Shown here in pieces: positions 1 through 9,503 of a stretch of 64,000 bases of DNA. This DNA is from Blastococcus xanthinilyticus (GTDB taxonomy: Bacteria > Actinomycetota > Actinomycetes > Mycobacteriales > Geodermatophilaceae): the NCBI RefSeq assembly GCF_008124835.1, contig NZ_VNHW01000002.1:62001-126000 (forward strand), given 5' to 3'. Numbering within the stretch: position 1 is the stretch's first letter; the number at the start of each line of letters is the position of its first letter. Position numbers and translations under genes: made by a program. Below the pieces are notes generated by a model. That model was not told where the DNA came from, made no database searches, and saw only the letters and a list, made by a program, of their open reading frames with translations.

Positions 1-2
1 GG

Positions 3-1772
3 TACGACGACGGCGGCACCGACCGGCTGTGCATCCCGCCCGGCGCGGACGCGCAGCGCTGGGTCGCCACGCTCAAGGAGCTGGCCCCCGCCCTCGAGGC
101 CCTGGCCGGGCTGGCGGGCGCGGACGCCACCGGCGGCGGGAGCAACAACTGGGCGGTGTCCGGGACACGGACGGCGACCGGCCGGCCGCTGCTCGCCGGC
201 GACCCGCACCGCGCGTTCGAGATGCCGGGGATGTACACCCAGGCCCACCTGGCGTGCGACCGGTTCGACGCCATCGGCCTGACCGTCCCGGGAGTGCCGG
301 CCTTTCCGCACTTCGCGCACAACGGCTCCGTGGCCTGGTCGGTGACCCACGCCTTCGCCGACATCCACGACCTGTTCGTCGAGCAGTTCTCCCCCGACGC
401 CTCCCGGTACCGGTTCCGGGACGGCTGGCAGCCGACCAGCACCCGCTCCGAGCGGATCCTCGTCGAGGGGGGCGACCCGGTGGACGTGCAGGTGGTGGAG
501 ACCCACCACGGGCCGGTCGTCGCCGGCGATCCCGCGAGCGGCACCGCCCTCACGCTGCGGTCGATGCAGTTCGCCGAGACCGACCGGTCGTTCGACTGCC
601 TGCTGCCGATGCTCCGGTCGCGCACCTGTGACGAGCTCTTCGACGCGTGCCGGGGCTGGGGGCTGATCGACCACAACCTCGTCGCGGCGGACACCTCCGG
701 CGGCATCGGCCACCTCGTGCGCGCCGTCGTCCCCGCCCGGCCGCGGCTCAACGGCTGGCTCCCCGTCCCGGGCTGGACCGGCGAGCACGAGTGGGACGGG
801 ATGATCCCGTTCGAGGCCATGCCGCGGACCGCGGACCCCGCCCGGGGCTACCTCGTCACGGCCAACAACCGGGTGGTCGCCGACTCGGCCGACGGGCACT
901 ACCTGATGACCGACTGCCATCCCCCCTACCGCGCCCGCCGGGTCGAGCAGCGGCTGGCCGACCTCCCCGCGGCCACCACCGAGGACATGCGGGCCATCCA
1001 CGGCGACGTGCTCAGCCTGAGCGCTCCGGTGTTCCAGCGGGCGCTCGCGGCCGCCGACGCGCCGGACGACCGGTGCGCCGGGCTCCGCGACCTCGTCGTC
1101 GGCTGGGACGCGCGGCTGGACCCGGATTCCGTCGCCGCGGCCGCCTACACGTCGTTCCGCTGGGCCCTGGCCGAGGTGCTGACCGAGCGGTCGGGGCTGG
1201 GTCCGGCGGCGGCCGATCCGCTGGTGGTCGCGCTGCCGCCCGGGGTGGACGTCCGCAACCAGCTCTGGTGGGCGCTGCCCGGGCTCCTGCGCGCGGACGA
1301 CACCACGCTCCTGGGCGGGTGGACCTGGGACCAGGCGGTCGGCGAGGCGCTGCGGCGCACGGCGGACGCCGGGGACGCCGGGCCCTGGGCGGAGCGGCAC
1401 CGGGCCACGATGGTCCACCCGCTGTCCGGCGTGCTCCCCGGCGCCGCCGACCGGCTCGCCCCGGCCGGAGCGCCGGTGGGCGGCGACAACGACACCGTGC
1501 TGGCCAACGGCTGCCTGTCGGCGTCCGGCACGCGCGCGGTCTACGGGGCCGTGGCGCGGTACGTCTTCGACGTGGGCGCCTGGGACAACAGCGCGTGGGT
1601 GGTGCTCACCGGGGCCTCCGGCGATCCGGACGACGCCCACTACCTCGACCAGCACCGCACCTGGGCGGCCGGGGAGCTGGTCCCCATGCGGTACGACTGG
1701 ACGACCATCGCGGCGGTCGGCGAGCTCCGCCTGCTCCGCCCGGCGGCCGACGAGCGGCCGGCGGCGGGTTAG
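3..1772 (+). CDS. Penicillin acylase family protein (5' end outside window)
   Basis: This is the C-terminal part of an N-terminal-nucleophile hydrolase that cleaves amide bonds of acylated substrates such as beta-lactams, acyl-homoserine lactones or other N-acyl amides. The reading frame is open at the left edge and contains the motif GGGSNNWAV. The Ser at nt 141-143 should become the free N-terminal nucleophile of the beta chain after autocleavage at Gly-Ser. A GTG at 156 lies downstream of this Ser and cannot be the start. About 585 residues are visible, close to a whole beta chain, with a conserved HGPVV segment near nt 510 and a GGDNDTV segment near nt 1480. The alpha chain and any signal peptide lie upstream. 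The exact substrate cannot be told from sequence. Confidence 0.88.
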   Translation, partial: YDDGGTDRLCIPPGADAQRWVATLKELAPALEALAGLAGADATGGGSNNWAVSGTRTATGRPLLAGDPHRAFEMPGMYTQAHLACDRFDAIGLTVPGVPAFPHFAHNGSVAWSVTHAFADIHDLFVEQFSPDASRYRFRDGWQPTSTRSERILVEGGDPVDVQVVETHHGPVVAGDPASGTALTLRSMQFAETDRSFDCLLPMLRSRTCDELFDACRGWGLIDHNLVAADTSGGIGHLVRAVVPARPRLNGWLPVPGWTGEHEWDGMIPFEAMPRTADPARGYLVTANNRVVADSADGHYLMTDCHPPYRARRVEQRLADLPAATTEDMRAIHGDVLSLSAPVFQRALAAADAPDDRCAGLRDLVVGWDARLDPDSVAAAAYTSFRWALAEVLTERSGLGPAAADPLVVALPPGVDVRNQLWWALPGLLRADDTTLLGGWTWDQAVGEALRRTADAGDAGPWAERHRATMVHPLSGVLPGAADRLAPAGAPVGGDNDTVLANGCLSASGTRAVYGAVARYVFDVGAWDNSAWVVLTGASGDPDDAHYLDQHRTWAAGELVPMRYDWTTIAAVGELRLLRPAADERPAAG

Positions 1773-1803
1773 CCCGGCCGTCGCGCCGTGGGAGGCCGGC
1801 GCC

Positions 1804-1840
1804 CCGGCGTCCCGACCGGGGGCGGTGGTCGGGACGCCGG
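1804..1840. terminator. Bidirectional terminator hairpin
   Basis: A perfect 14-bp stem (CCGGCGTCCCGACC, 1804-1817, pairing with 1827-1840) encloses a 9-nt loop. It lies in the 78-bp gap between the convergent acylase and amidase genes. There is no clear U-tract, as is common in high-GC actinobacteria. Confidence 0.75.
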
Positions 1841-1850
1841 AGGCAGCGGG

Positions 1851-3257
1851 TCAGCGCGCCGGTGGGCGGTGCTGCGCCCACGGCCGGACGCTCTCCACCA
1901 CGGCGCCGAGTCGGAGCACGTCGGCGTCCGCCCACCACGGCCCGACGATCTGCAGGCCGGTCGGGAGGCCGTCGTCGCCGAACCCGGAGGGCACCGACGC
2001 CGCGGGGTGCCCGGTCAGGTTGAACGGGTAGAGGTAGGCGTTCCAGCCGTTCATCAGCCGCGGTTCCCGGCTGTCCGCGCTGTCCACCGCCGCCGGCGCG
2101 GTGGTCGGCAGGGTCGGCGTGACGAGGAAGTCCACCTGCTCGAACAGCGCCTGCACGCTCCGGTACAGGGCGCTGCGCGCCAGCCCCGCCAGCCGGTAGT
2201 CGCGCACCGTGTACACGCTGCCCTTCTCGATGAAGTCGATCAGCGTGGGGTCCAGCCGGTCGCCGTACTCGTCCCGGAAAGGGCCGTAGGCGACGAACTG
2301 GTGGGCGAAGTAGAGGACGCGGGCGGCCTCGGGGCTCCAGTCCAGGCCGCTCCCGACCTCGTCGACCTGCGCGCCCAGGTCCGCCAGCGCGGCGAGCGTC
2401 GCGGCGGTCCGGTCCTGCACGTCCTCGGCGACCGAGGTGTTCGCCATCCGGGGGACGTAGCCGATGCGGACCCCCGAGAGGTCGTTCCCGGTGAGCTGGG
2501 GCAGGCGGCGCGGCCGGCCGCCGCCGAGCGTCCACGGGTCGATCGGCGTCGGGCCGGTCAGGCACTCCATCATCAGCGCCGCGTCGGCGACCGTGCGGGT
2601 CAGCGGGCCCGCCGCCGCGTAGTTGGCGAACACGTCGCTGGCCTGCTCGTAGGGCACCGCGCCCGTGGTCGGCTTCAGCCCGACCACGCCGCACGCGCCC
2701 GCCGGGATCCTGATCGAGCCGGCGCCGTCCGTGCCCAGGCCGAGCGGGCCGAACCCGGCGGCCACCGCCGCCGCGGCTCCGCCGCTGGAGCCGCCGGCCG
2801 CGCGCGAGAGGTCCCAGGGGTTGCGGGTCACCCCGAACACGGGACTGTCGGTCACGCCCTTGTGGCCGAACTCGGGAGTCGTCGACTTCCCGACCATGAT
2901 CGCCCCGGCGGAGTCCAGCCGCTGCACCAGGACGTCGTCGTGGTCGGGCACGTTGTCGGCGTAGACCACGGACCCGTAGGCGGTCCGGACCCCCGCCGTG
3001 GCGAACAGGTCCTTGATGTTGACCGGCACGCCGTGCAGCGGGCCGAGCTCGGCCCCGTCGATCACCGCCTGCTCGGCGCGGCGGGCCGCCGCCCGGGCCG
3101 ACTCGGCGGTGACGGTCGCGAACGCGTTGACGTCCGCGTCGCCGGTGTCGATCGCGTCGAGGACGGCGTCCACGTACTCGACGGGGGAGAGTTCCTTGGC
3201 CCGGATCAGGGCCGCGGCCCGCGTCGCCGGGACGAAGAGCAGGTCGTTGTGGCTCAT
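1851..3257 (-). CDS. Amidase signature family protein
   Basis: A 468-residue enzyme expected to hydrolyse a carboxylic amide to acid and ammonia or amine. The Ser-cisSer-Lys triad is visible as Lys82 (PVNIKDLF), Ser157 (GGSSGG) and Ser181 (DGAGSIRIPAG). The spacings of 75 and 24 residues are typical of the family. The ATG at 3257 is preferred because it puts the triad at the same residue numbers as in the paralogous amidase at 9504-10928; the much longer open frame upstream is unlikely to be coding. No signal peptide is seen, so it should be cytoplasmic. It is divergent from the peptide-type ABC transporter, which suggests it acts on imported amides. The substrate is unknown. Confidence 0.88.
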   Translation of the reverse strand: MSHNDLLFVPATRAAALIRAKELSPVEYVDAVLDAIDTGDADVNAFATVTAESARAAARRAEQAVIDGAELGPLHGVPVNIKDLFATAGVRTAYGSVVYADNVPDHDDVLVQRLDSAGAIMVGKSTTPEFGHKGVTDSPVFGVTRNPWDLSRAAGGSSGGAAAAVAAGFGPLGLGTDGAGSIRIPAGACGVVGLKPTTGAVPYEQASDVFANYAAAGPLTRTVADAALMMECLTGPTPIDPWTLGGGRPRRLPQLTGNDLSGVRIGYVPRMANTSVAEDVQDRTAATLAALADLGAQVDEVGSGLDWSPEAARVLYFAHQFVAYGPFRDEYGDRLDPTLIDFIEKGSVYTVRDYRLAGLARSALYRSVQALFEQVDFLVTPTLPTTAPAAVDSADSREPRLMNGWNAYLYPFNLTGHPAASVPSGFGDDGLPTGLQIVGPWWADADVLRLGAVVESVRPWAQHRPPAR

Positions 3258-3648
3258 GCGCAGGTCCACGTCCTTCTCGGAGGGCACAGGTGGTTGGGGC
3301 CAGGCCTGCGGACCGGAGGGGCGACCGCGTTCTGGCGGGATCGCTGACACGAGGCGCAGATCGGACGTTCGTACTAAAACAAACCGCCGACGGCGGCCCC
3401 GTGGCGGCGAGACTAGCAGGGCGCGGCACCGGCGAGAAGGGCTCGCTTCGCCCCGTGCCCTAAAGGCAACCAGCCGACTCGTCCGCCGCTCCGAGTGCTG
3501 GTCGGGGCGTCGTGGTGCCCGCAGATTTCTTGGCCGACGCTCTTCCTTATTTCGGCCGCTCGCTACAAGATGACCGACATCCCACACCTGCTGGAGATGA
3601 ACTTCCTCACAGCAGGCGGGGTGCTGTCCCCCGCGAGGAAGGACCACC
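3258..3648. promoter_or_regulatory. Divergent intergenic region with two leader hairpins
   Basis: This 391-bp gap separates the divergent amidase and transporter genes and is locally less GC-rich (for example around 3370-3385). Directly before the transporter start lie two consecutive hairpins. The first is CCTGCTG (3587-3593) with CAGCAGG (3610-3616). The second is GCGGGG (3616-3621) with CCCCGC (3629-3634). A GAGGAAGGA ribosome-binding site follows. A TACAAGAT sequence near 3563-3570 could be a -10 element. No gene is evident in the gap. Confidence 0.4.
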
Positions 3649-5772
3649 GTGTCGCTGCTAGACGTTGCCGACTTCACCGTCGACCTCGACGGCGAGGAAG
3701 CCCCGATCTCGCTCGTCCGCGAGCTCTCCTTCTCCGTGGAGCGGGGGGAGTTCCTGTGCATCGTCGGGGAGTCCGGAAGCGGCAAGACGGTGGCCGCGCT
3801 CTCGCTGATGCGGCTGCTGGAGTTCACCGCGCCGGCCTCCCAGACCGGGGAGGCGCTCCTGGACGGCGAGGACCTCGTCGCGGCCAGCCAGGAGACCATG
3901 GCGGGGCTCCGCGGCCGCAAGATCGCCATGATCTTCCAGGAGGCGATGGAGGCGCTGAACCCGACGAAGGTGATCGGCGCCCAGCTGATCGAGGCCGTCC
4001 AGCAGCACCCCGGGGAACTCGGCGAGTCCGCCGGGTCCGGCCGGCGGGGCCTCGTCGAGGCCGCCCGCGCAAAGGCGGTCGACCTCCTGCGGCAGGTCGG
4101 CATCCCCGACCCCGTCGGCTGCATGGGGAAGTACCCGCACCAGCTCTCCGGCGGCATGCAGCAGCGGGCCATGATCGCCATGGCCCTCATGTGCGACCCC
4201 GAGCTCCTGATCGCGGACGAGCCGACGACCGCGCTCGACGTCACCATCCAGGCCGAGATCCTCACGCTGCTGGTGCGGCTGCAGCGCGAGCGCGGGATGG
4301 CCTGCATCCTGATCACCCACGACATGGGCGTCGCGGCCGAGATCGCCGACCGGGTGGCGGTCATGTACTCCGGGCGGCTCGTGGAGATCGGCCCCGTGCA
4401 GGAAATCCTGGCGAGCCCGCGCCACCCCTACACCCGGGCCCTGCTGGAGTGCGTACCGCGGGTCGGCCTGATCGCGCAGAAGGAACTGAAGACCATCCCC
4501 GGCTCGGTGCCGCACCCGGGCATGCACCTGCCGGGCTGCCGGTTCGCCCCCCGGTGCCACAACGCCTCCGACCGGTGCACGTCGGTCGAGCCCGCGCTCA
4601 CCCCCGTGCCGGTGGCGGTCGGCGTCGGCGCCGCGGCCGCCCCTCCGGCCGCCGCCTTCCCGCCCGGCGAGCGACTGGCCGCCTGCTGGCACCCCGAGCC
4701 CGCGCTCCAGCCGCAGGATGCCGGGGAGTCCGCGCGCTTCGCCGACGCCCTGGTGGCGCCCTCGGGGGGAGCGGAGCCCTACCTGGTCCTCGACGCGGTG
4801 TCCAAGCGCTACGCCGCCAGCGCCCGTAGCGAGTCGCTGGGATCCCGCCGCGCGAGCGGTGGCGTGCTCGCCGTCGACAACGCGTCGGTGTCGATCGCCA
4901 AGGGCGAGTTCTTCGGCCTGGTGGGCGAGAGCGGGTCCGGGAAGAGCACCCTCGGCCGGCTCATCGCCAAGCTCGAGGCGCCGACCAGCGGATCGATCAG
5001 CGTCGGTGACGTCTCGGTGGAGCAGCTCAAGGGCCGCAAGCGGGTCCGCAGCTTCCGGCGGGACGTGCAGATCGTGTTCCAGGACACCACCGGCTCGCTG
5101 GACCCCCGGCAGACCATCGGCCGCTCGGTGAGCGAGCCGCTCCGGTCCCTGACCGACGTCCGCGGCGAGGCGCTCGAGGCCCGCGCCAAGGAGCTGCTCG
5201 AGACCGTCGGCCTGCCCCTGGCCTACTTCTCCAAGATGCCCTCGGAGCTCTCCGGCGGGCAGCGCCAGCGCGTCGCCATCGCGCGGGCGATCGCCTGCGA
5301 CCCGCGGCTCGTGGTGGCGGACGAGCCGACGTCCGCGCTCGACGTGTCGGTGCAGGGCCAGATCGTCAACGTCCTGCGCCGGCTGCAGCGCGAGCTGGGC
5401 CTCACCTACGTGTTCATCACCCACAACCTGAGCCTGGTGCTGTCGGTCGCCGACCGGATCGGGGTCATGTACCTGGGCGCGCTGGTGGAGATCGCCGACG
5501 CCGCGACGCTCGTCCGTGCGCCCGCGCACCCGTACACGCAGGTGCTGCTGCAGGCGAACCCCGATCCGCACAACCCCCGGCGCCGGACGCCGGACACGGC
5601 GCACCCGCAGGCCCTCGGCCTGGACTCCGAGACCGCCCTCGTCGACCGGACGCAGGGCTGCCGCTTCCGGGACCGGTGCCCCCGGCGCCAGGAGCGGTGC
5701 GACGTCGAGTCCCCCGAGCTCACCGAGCGGCAGCCGGGCCAGTTCGCGGCCTGCCACTTCCCGCTCAACTGA
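3649..5772 (+). CDS. Fused dipeptide/oligopeptide ABC transporter ATPase (DppD-DppF type)
   Basis: A 707-residue protein with two complete ABC ATPase domains in tandem, energising import of a peptide, nickel-chelate or similar solute. Domain 1 has Walker A GESGSGKT near residue 40, signature LSGGMQQR near 166 and Walker B LLIADEPTTALD. Domain 2 has Walker A near 426, LSGGQRQR near 534 and LVVADEPTSALD. Each half ends with the Cys-bearing C-terminal motif of oligopeptide ATPases (CRFAPRC and CRFRDRC). The GTG start is preceded by GAGGAAGGA. It is first in an operon with the binding protein and both permeases; having the ATPase first is less common than the permease-first order. Fusion of the two ATPases is frequent in actinobacteria. 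Confidence 0.93.
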   Translation: MSLLDVADFTVDLDGEEAPISLVRELSFSVERGEFLCIVGESGSGKTVAALSLMRLLEFTAPASQTGEALLDGEDLVAASQETMAGLRGRKIAMIFQEAMEALNPTKVIGAQLIEAVQQHPGELGESAGSGRRGLVEAARAKAVDLLRQVGIPDPVGCMGKYPHQLSGGMQQRAMIAMALMCDPELLIADEPTTALDVTIQAEILTLLVRLQRERGMACILITHDMGVAAEIADRVAVMYSGRLVEIGPVQEILASPRHPYTRALLECVPRVGLIAQKELKTIPGSVPHPGMHLPGCRFAPRCHNASDRCTSVEPALTPVPVAVGVGAAAAPPAAAFPPGERLAACWHPEPALQPQDAGESARFADALVAPSGGAEPYLVLDAVSKRYAASARSESLGSRRASGGVLAVDNASVSIAKGEFFGLVGESGSGKSTLGRLIAKLEAPTSGSISVGDVSVEQLKGRKRVRSFRRDVQIVFQDTTGSLDPRQTIGRSVSEPLRSLTDVRGEALEARAKELLETVGLPLAYFSKMPSELSGGQRQRVAIARAIACDPRLVVADEPTSALDVSVQGQIVNVLRRLQRELGLTYVFITHNLSLVLSVADRIGVMYLGALVEIADAATLVRAPAHPYTQVLLQANPDPHNPRRRTPDTAHPQALGLDSETALVDRTQGCRFRDRCPRRQERCDVESPELTERQPGQFAACHFPLN

Positions 5773-5833
5773 TCCAGCACCCGTTCCCGCCCGCCACCAC
5801 CGATGTCCGCAGGTACCCGAGACAAGGAATGAC

Positions 5834-7474
5834 ATGAGAACTCGTAGCTCGTTCCAGGGAAAGCGCTCGTTCCGGTTGTCCCGACTGCGACTGGCCGCCG
5901 TGGGGACGGCCCTGGCGATGGGGCTCGCGGCCTGCGGATCGGGTGGGGAGGGGGCGACCCCCGCGGCCGAGGAATCCGGGACGCCGGTCGAGGGCGGCAC
6001 CATCGTCGCCGCCCTGGCGGGTGACCCGCAGACCCTCGACGTGGCCCAGAACAGCGGGGCGCTGACCATCTACGTCGGCCAGAACGTCTTCGAGCAGCTG
6101 TTCCAGTTCGACGAGACCCTGACCCCGCGCCCGATGCTCGCCGAGGACTACACGATGTCCGACGACGGGCTGACCTACACGATCCCGCTGCGCGAGGGGA
6201 TCACCTTCCACAACGGTGAGCCGATGACCGCCGAGGACGTGGTCGCCAGCCTCGAGCGGTGGATGGTCGTGTCCGGCCCCGGCAAGCTCGTCGCGGAGGA
6301 CGTCGAGTCCATCACCGCCACGGACGACGCCACGGTGGAGATCGTCCTGAACAAGCCCCGGTACTCGCTGATCAGCGACCTGGCCGCCTACGTCCAGGCC
6401 GCCATCATCGTCCCCGCCGAGATCGCCCAGGCGGCCGGTGACCAGCCGATGGCCGACGACCAGATCATCGGGACCGGCCCGTTCAAGCTGGGGGAGTACA
6501 CCCACGGCCAGCGGATCGTGCTCGAGAAGAACCCGGAGTACACGGCGATCGAGGAGGACTGGGGCGGTTTCGCCGGCGCGAAGCGGGCGTACGCGGACGA
6601 GCTCGAGTTCCGCTTCGTCGCCGACCCGACCCAGCAGCTGAACGGCCTGCAGACCGGGCAGTTCCACTGGGCGCAGTCGGTCAGCCCCGACCAGTACGAG
6701 GCCATCAAGGACAACCCCGCCCTCACCGTGGAGGTCACCGACACCGGCCTGGTCAGCACGGTGCTGCTGAACCACGACCCGGCGTCCCCGTTCAGCGACC
6801 TCAAGGCGCGGCAGGCCATGAACATGCTGATCGACAAGGAGGCCATGTCCCGGGCGGCCTTCGGTCCCGACATCCTGTGGACGCCGCTGAGCGGATCGTT
6901 CGCCTTCGAGATCAACGAGCCGATGTACTCCGACGCCGGGCAGGACGTCTACGAGACGTACGACCCGGACCAGGCCAAGGAGCTGTTCACCGAGGCCGGG
7001 GTCACCGCGGACACCCCGATCCGCATCGCGACCACCCAGACCTACGAGAAGTACTACCAGATGGCCGTCGTCATGCAGGCCCAGCTGGAGGAGATCGGCC
7101 TGACCGCTCAGGTGGACGTCTTCGACTTCCCCACCATGATCGACCGGCTGACCACCGCCCCGACCTCGTGGGACATCAGCATGACCGGCTTCAGCGGCAT
7201 CCCCGGGGCGCCCAGCCAGGTCAACTACCTGACGCCGACCTGGCCCGGTGGGTACAAGTCGCCGAAGATGGACGCACTGCTGGCCGAGTACAACCAGGCC
7301 ACCAGCGCTGACGAGGCCCACGACATCGTCGACCAGATCCAGCAGACCGTGTGGGACGAGATCCCGGTCATCCCGATCTCCCCGAACAAGAGCCTGCAGG
7401 TCTCCAGCTCGAAGCTGCAGAACCTGTCCACGTTCCGGCCCGGGGTCTTCTGGAACACCTGGCTGGCCGGCTAG
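5834..7474 (+). CDS. ABC transporter substrate-binding lipoprotein (SBP_bac_5 family)
   Basis: A 546-residue extracytoplasmic solute receptor of the peptide/nickel cluster. The N-terminus is basic, followed by a hydrophobic stretch and the lipobox LAAC with Cys34 as the lipidated residue. The mature part starts with a Gly/Glu-rich linker and then the family-typical region with the phrase TIVAALAGDPQTLD. The internal motif TGPFKLGEY and a C-terminal VIPISPN segment also fit the family. It sits 61 bp after the ATPase gene and 32 bp before the first permease. The ligand is unknown; the flanking amidases suggest an amide or short peptide. Confidence 0.93.
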   Translation: MRTRSSFQGKRSFRLSRLRLAAVGTALAMGLAACGSGGEGATPAAEESGTPVEGGTIVAALAGDPQTLDVAQNSGALTIYVGQNVFEQLFQFDETLTPRPMLAEDYTMSDDGLTYTIPLREGITFHNGEPMTAEDVVASLERWMVVSGPGKLVAEDVESITATDDATVEIVLNKPRYSLISDLAAYVQAAIIVPAEIAQAAGDQPMADDQIIGTGPFKLGEYTHGQRIVLEKNPEYTAIEEDWGGFAGAKRAYADELEFRFVADPTQQLNGLQTGQFHWAQSVSPDQYEAIKDNPALTVEVTDTGLVSTVLLNHDPASPFSDLKARQAMNMLIDKEAMSRAAFGPDILWTPLSGSFAFEINEPMYSDAGQDVYETYDPDQAKELFTEAGVTADTPIRIATTQTYEKYYQMAVVMQAQLEEIGLTAQVDVFDFPTMIDRLTTAPTSWDISMTGFSGIPGAPSQVNYLTPTWPGGYKSPKMDALLAEYNQATSADEAHDIVDQIQQTVWDEIPVIPISPNKSLQVSSSKLQNLSTFRPGVFWNTWLAG

Positions 7475-7506
7475 GCCCTCGACGGAGGAGTGGAAAGGAG
7501 CGGCAG

Positions 7507-8451
7507 ATGGCTGGTCTGGTCCTCAGACGGATCCGGGATCTCGTGATCGTCCTGTTCCTCGTGGGCACGGCGATGTTCTTCATCATCCACCTGATCCCCG
7601 GGAACCCGGCGATCGCGCTGCTGGGCCCGTACGCGACCCAGGAGCAGATCGCGGACCTCACGGCTTCGCTGGGGCTGGACCAGCCGCTGTTCACCCAGTA
7701 CGTCACCTGGCTCGGCAATCTCGTGCAGGGCGACATGGGGAGCTCGCTCATCTTCGCCCAGCCCGTGCTGCCGGTGATCCTCGATCACGTCACGCCGACG
7801 ATCCTGCTCGCGCTGGGCAGCACGATCATCAGCGCCGTGATCGCTGTTCCCCTGGCGATCCACGCGGCCGCCAAACCGCGGTCGCTGTGGGCCCGGATGG
7901 TGACGCCGGTGACCGCGTTCGGCCTGGCCATGCCCTCGTTCTGGCTGGCGCTGGTGCTGGTCCTGGTCTTCGGCGTCATCTTCCAGGTGCTGCCCACCAG
8001 CGGGTACGTGGACTTCGGGTCCGACCCGGGGGAGGCGGTCAAGTACCTCGTCCTCCCGATCGTCGTCCTCGTCGCGCACCAGGCCGCGCTGTTCGTCGCG
8101 ACCCTGCGCGAGAGCATGTCCGGCGAGCTGCTGAGCCTCTACCTGCGCTCGGCACGGGCCAAGGGCGTCAGGGAACGGGGGGTGCTCTACCGGCACGCGC
8201 TCCCCAACGCGCTGCTGCCCGCGATCACCGTCATCGGCAGCAGCTTCGGCAACGTCCTGGGCGGGGTGGTCGTGATCGAGACCGTGTTCTCCATCCCGGG
8301 GTGGGGGCAGCTCCTCTACAACGGGATCACCTCGCGCGACTACCAGTTGATCATCGGGGTCACCCTGATGATCGCCGTGGTCTACGTCGTCGTGAACCTC
8401 ATCGCCGACCTGCTCTACCTGGTCGCCGACCCGCGGGTGCGTGTCCGATGA
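7507..8451 (+). CDS. ABC transporter permease (DppB type)
   Basis: A 314-residue inner-membrane permease with about six transmembrane helices. The N-terminal phrase FFIIHLIPGNPA is typical of DppB/OppB proteins. The cytoplasmic EAA loop reads ARAKGVRERGVLYRHALPNA and contacts the ATPase. The ATG at 7507 follows a purine-rich GGAAAGGAGCGGCAG site. The stop codon overlaps the start of the next permease as ATGA, so the two are probably translationally coupled and heterodimerise. Confidence 0.93.
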   Translation: MAGLVLRRIRDLVIVLFLVGTAMFFIIHLIPGNPAIALLGPYATQEQIADLTASLGLDQPLFTQYVTWLGNLVQGDMGSSLIFAQPVLPVILDHVTPTILLALGSTIISAVIAVPLAIHAAAKPRSLWARMVTPVTAFGLAMPSFWLALVLVLVFGVIFQVLPTSGYVDFGSDPGEAVKYLVLPIVVLVAHQAALFVATLRESMSGELLSLYLRSARAKGVRERGVLYRHALPNALLPAITVIGSSFGNVLGGVVVIETVFSIPGWGQLLYNGITSRDYQLIIGVTLMIAVVYVVVNLIADLLYLVADPRVRVR

Positions 8452-9443
8452 GCGTCGAAGCGGTCCTCATCAAGAACGAGGAGCCCGGGGTAGTCGGCGA
8501 CCAGCGCCCTCCGCGGCGCGGGCGGTTCAGCGGCTGGCGGCGGGGGCTGTCGGGGCTGTGGCAGCGGGACGCCCCGGCCGTCATCTGGGCGGTCGTGCTG
8601 CTGCTCATGGTGCTGGTGTCGGCCCTCGGGCCGTTCTTCCTGACCTCACCCGACGCCATCGAGCCGGCCAACCGGCTGATGCCGCCCTCGGCGGACCACC
8701 CGTTCGGCACCGACGAGTACGGCCGTGACCTGCTCTCCCGGGTCGTCTCCGCGGGCCGGGTGTCGCTCGGCCTGGGCATCCTGATCACCGTCGTCGCCGT
8801 GGTGATGGGCACGCTCGTCGGCTCGGTCGCCGGCTTCTACGAGCGCTCCTCCGGCGTGCTGATGCGGCTGATGGACGCGCTGATGGCCTTCCCGGCGATC
8901 GTGCTCGCGATCGCCCTGGTCATCTCGCTGCGGTCGGGGATCTGGAGCGAGATCATCGCCCTGGGCGTCGTCTTCATCCCCTACGTCGCCCGCGTCGTGC
9001 GCAGCCGCGTCCTGACGCTGCGGGAGCGCGGGTACGTCACCGCTGCCCGCGCGGCGGGTGTCTCCGGGCCGCGGATCCTGCTGACCCACATCCTGCCCAA
9101 CGCGGCCCCGGCGATCCTGGTGCAGGCGGTGTTCGTCTACGCGTCGGCGCTGCTGGCCGACGCCGCGCTGAGCTTCCTCGGCCTGGGCGTCCAGCCGCCC
9201 ACGCCGACCTGGGGGAACATGATCGGCGAGGCGCGCACCTTCATCACCCTGGCGCCAGGCTTCATGATCTTCCCCGGCCTCGCCATCGTGATCAGCGTGA
9301 TGGCGCTCAACCTGGTCGGTGACGGGGCGCGCGGCCTGATCGACCAGCGTGCGCGCGCGGTGCTCGAGCTCGAGCGGGTGCGGAAGAAGCAGGGCAAGGA
9401 GCAGCGCCGCCGTCGCTCCCCGGCGGCTCCCGCCGTCGACTGA
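8448..9443 (+). CDS. ABC transporter permease (DppC type)
   Basis: A 331-residue partner permease. It has the longer cytoplasmic N-terminus of DppC proteins, then the family phrase HPFGTDEYGRDLLSRV, and an EAA loop ARAAGVSGPRILLTHILPNA. Five to six transmembrane segments are apparent. Its ATG overlaps the dppB-type stop. A basic C-terminal tail rich in Lys/Arg/Gln (about residues 300-325) is cytoplasmic. The next gene, an amidase, starts 60 bp downstream on the same strand. Confidence 0.93.
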   Translation: MSVEAVLIKNEEPGVVGDQRPPRRGRFSGWRRGLSGLWQRDAPAVIWAVVLLLMVLVSALGPFFLTSPDAIEPANRLMPPSADHPFGTDEYGRDLLSRVVSAGRVSLGLGILITVVAVVMGTLVGSVAGFYERSSGVLMRLMDALMAFPAIVLAIALVISLRSGIWSEIIALGVVFIPYVARVVRSRVLTLRERGYVTAARAAGVSGPRILLTHILPNAAPAILVQAVFVYASALLADAALSFLGLGVQPPTPTWGNMIGEARTFITLAPGFMIFPGLAIVISVMALNLVGDGARGLIDQRARAVLELERVRKKQGKEQRRRRSPAAPAVD

Positions 9444-9503
9444 CCGCGTCCAGCAGCCGCAATCGCCGCCGGGCCGCCGCGCGGCACGACCAGAGGAGTG
9501 CAC

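Noticed and set aside
156..158. GTG as the start of the acylase
   Set aside because: The catalytic Ser and the SNNW motif are encoded upstream at 141-152, so the frame must continue left of the window.
3570..3650. Upstream ORF controlling the transporter operon
   Set aside because: The ATG at 3570 has no in-frame stop before the transporter start and runs far into it in another frame, so it is not a closed leader peptide.
1851..4364. 837-codon minus-strand frame read as one protein
   Set aside because: Only the part from 3257 down is an amidase. The rest is antisense to the ABC ATPase and has no family features.
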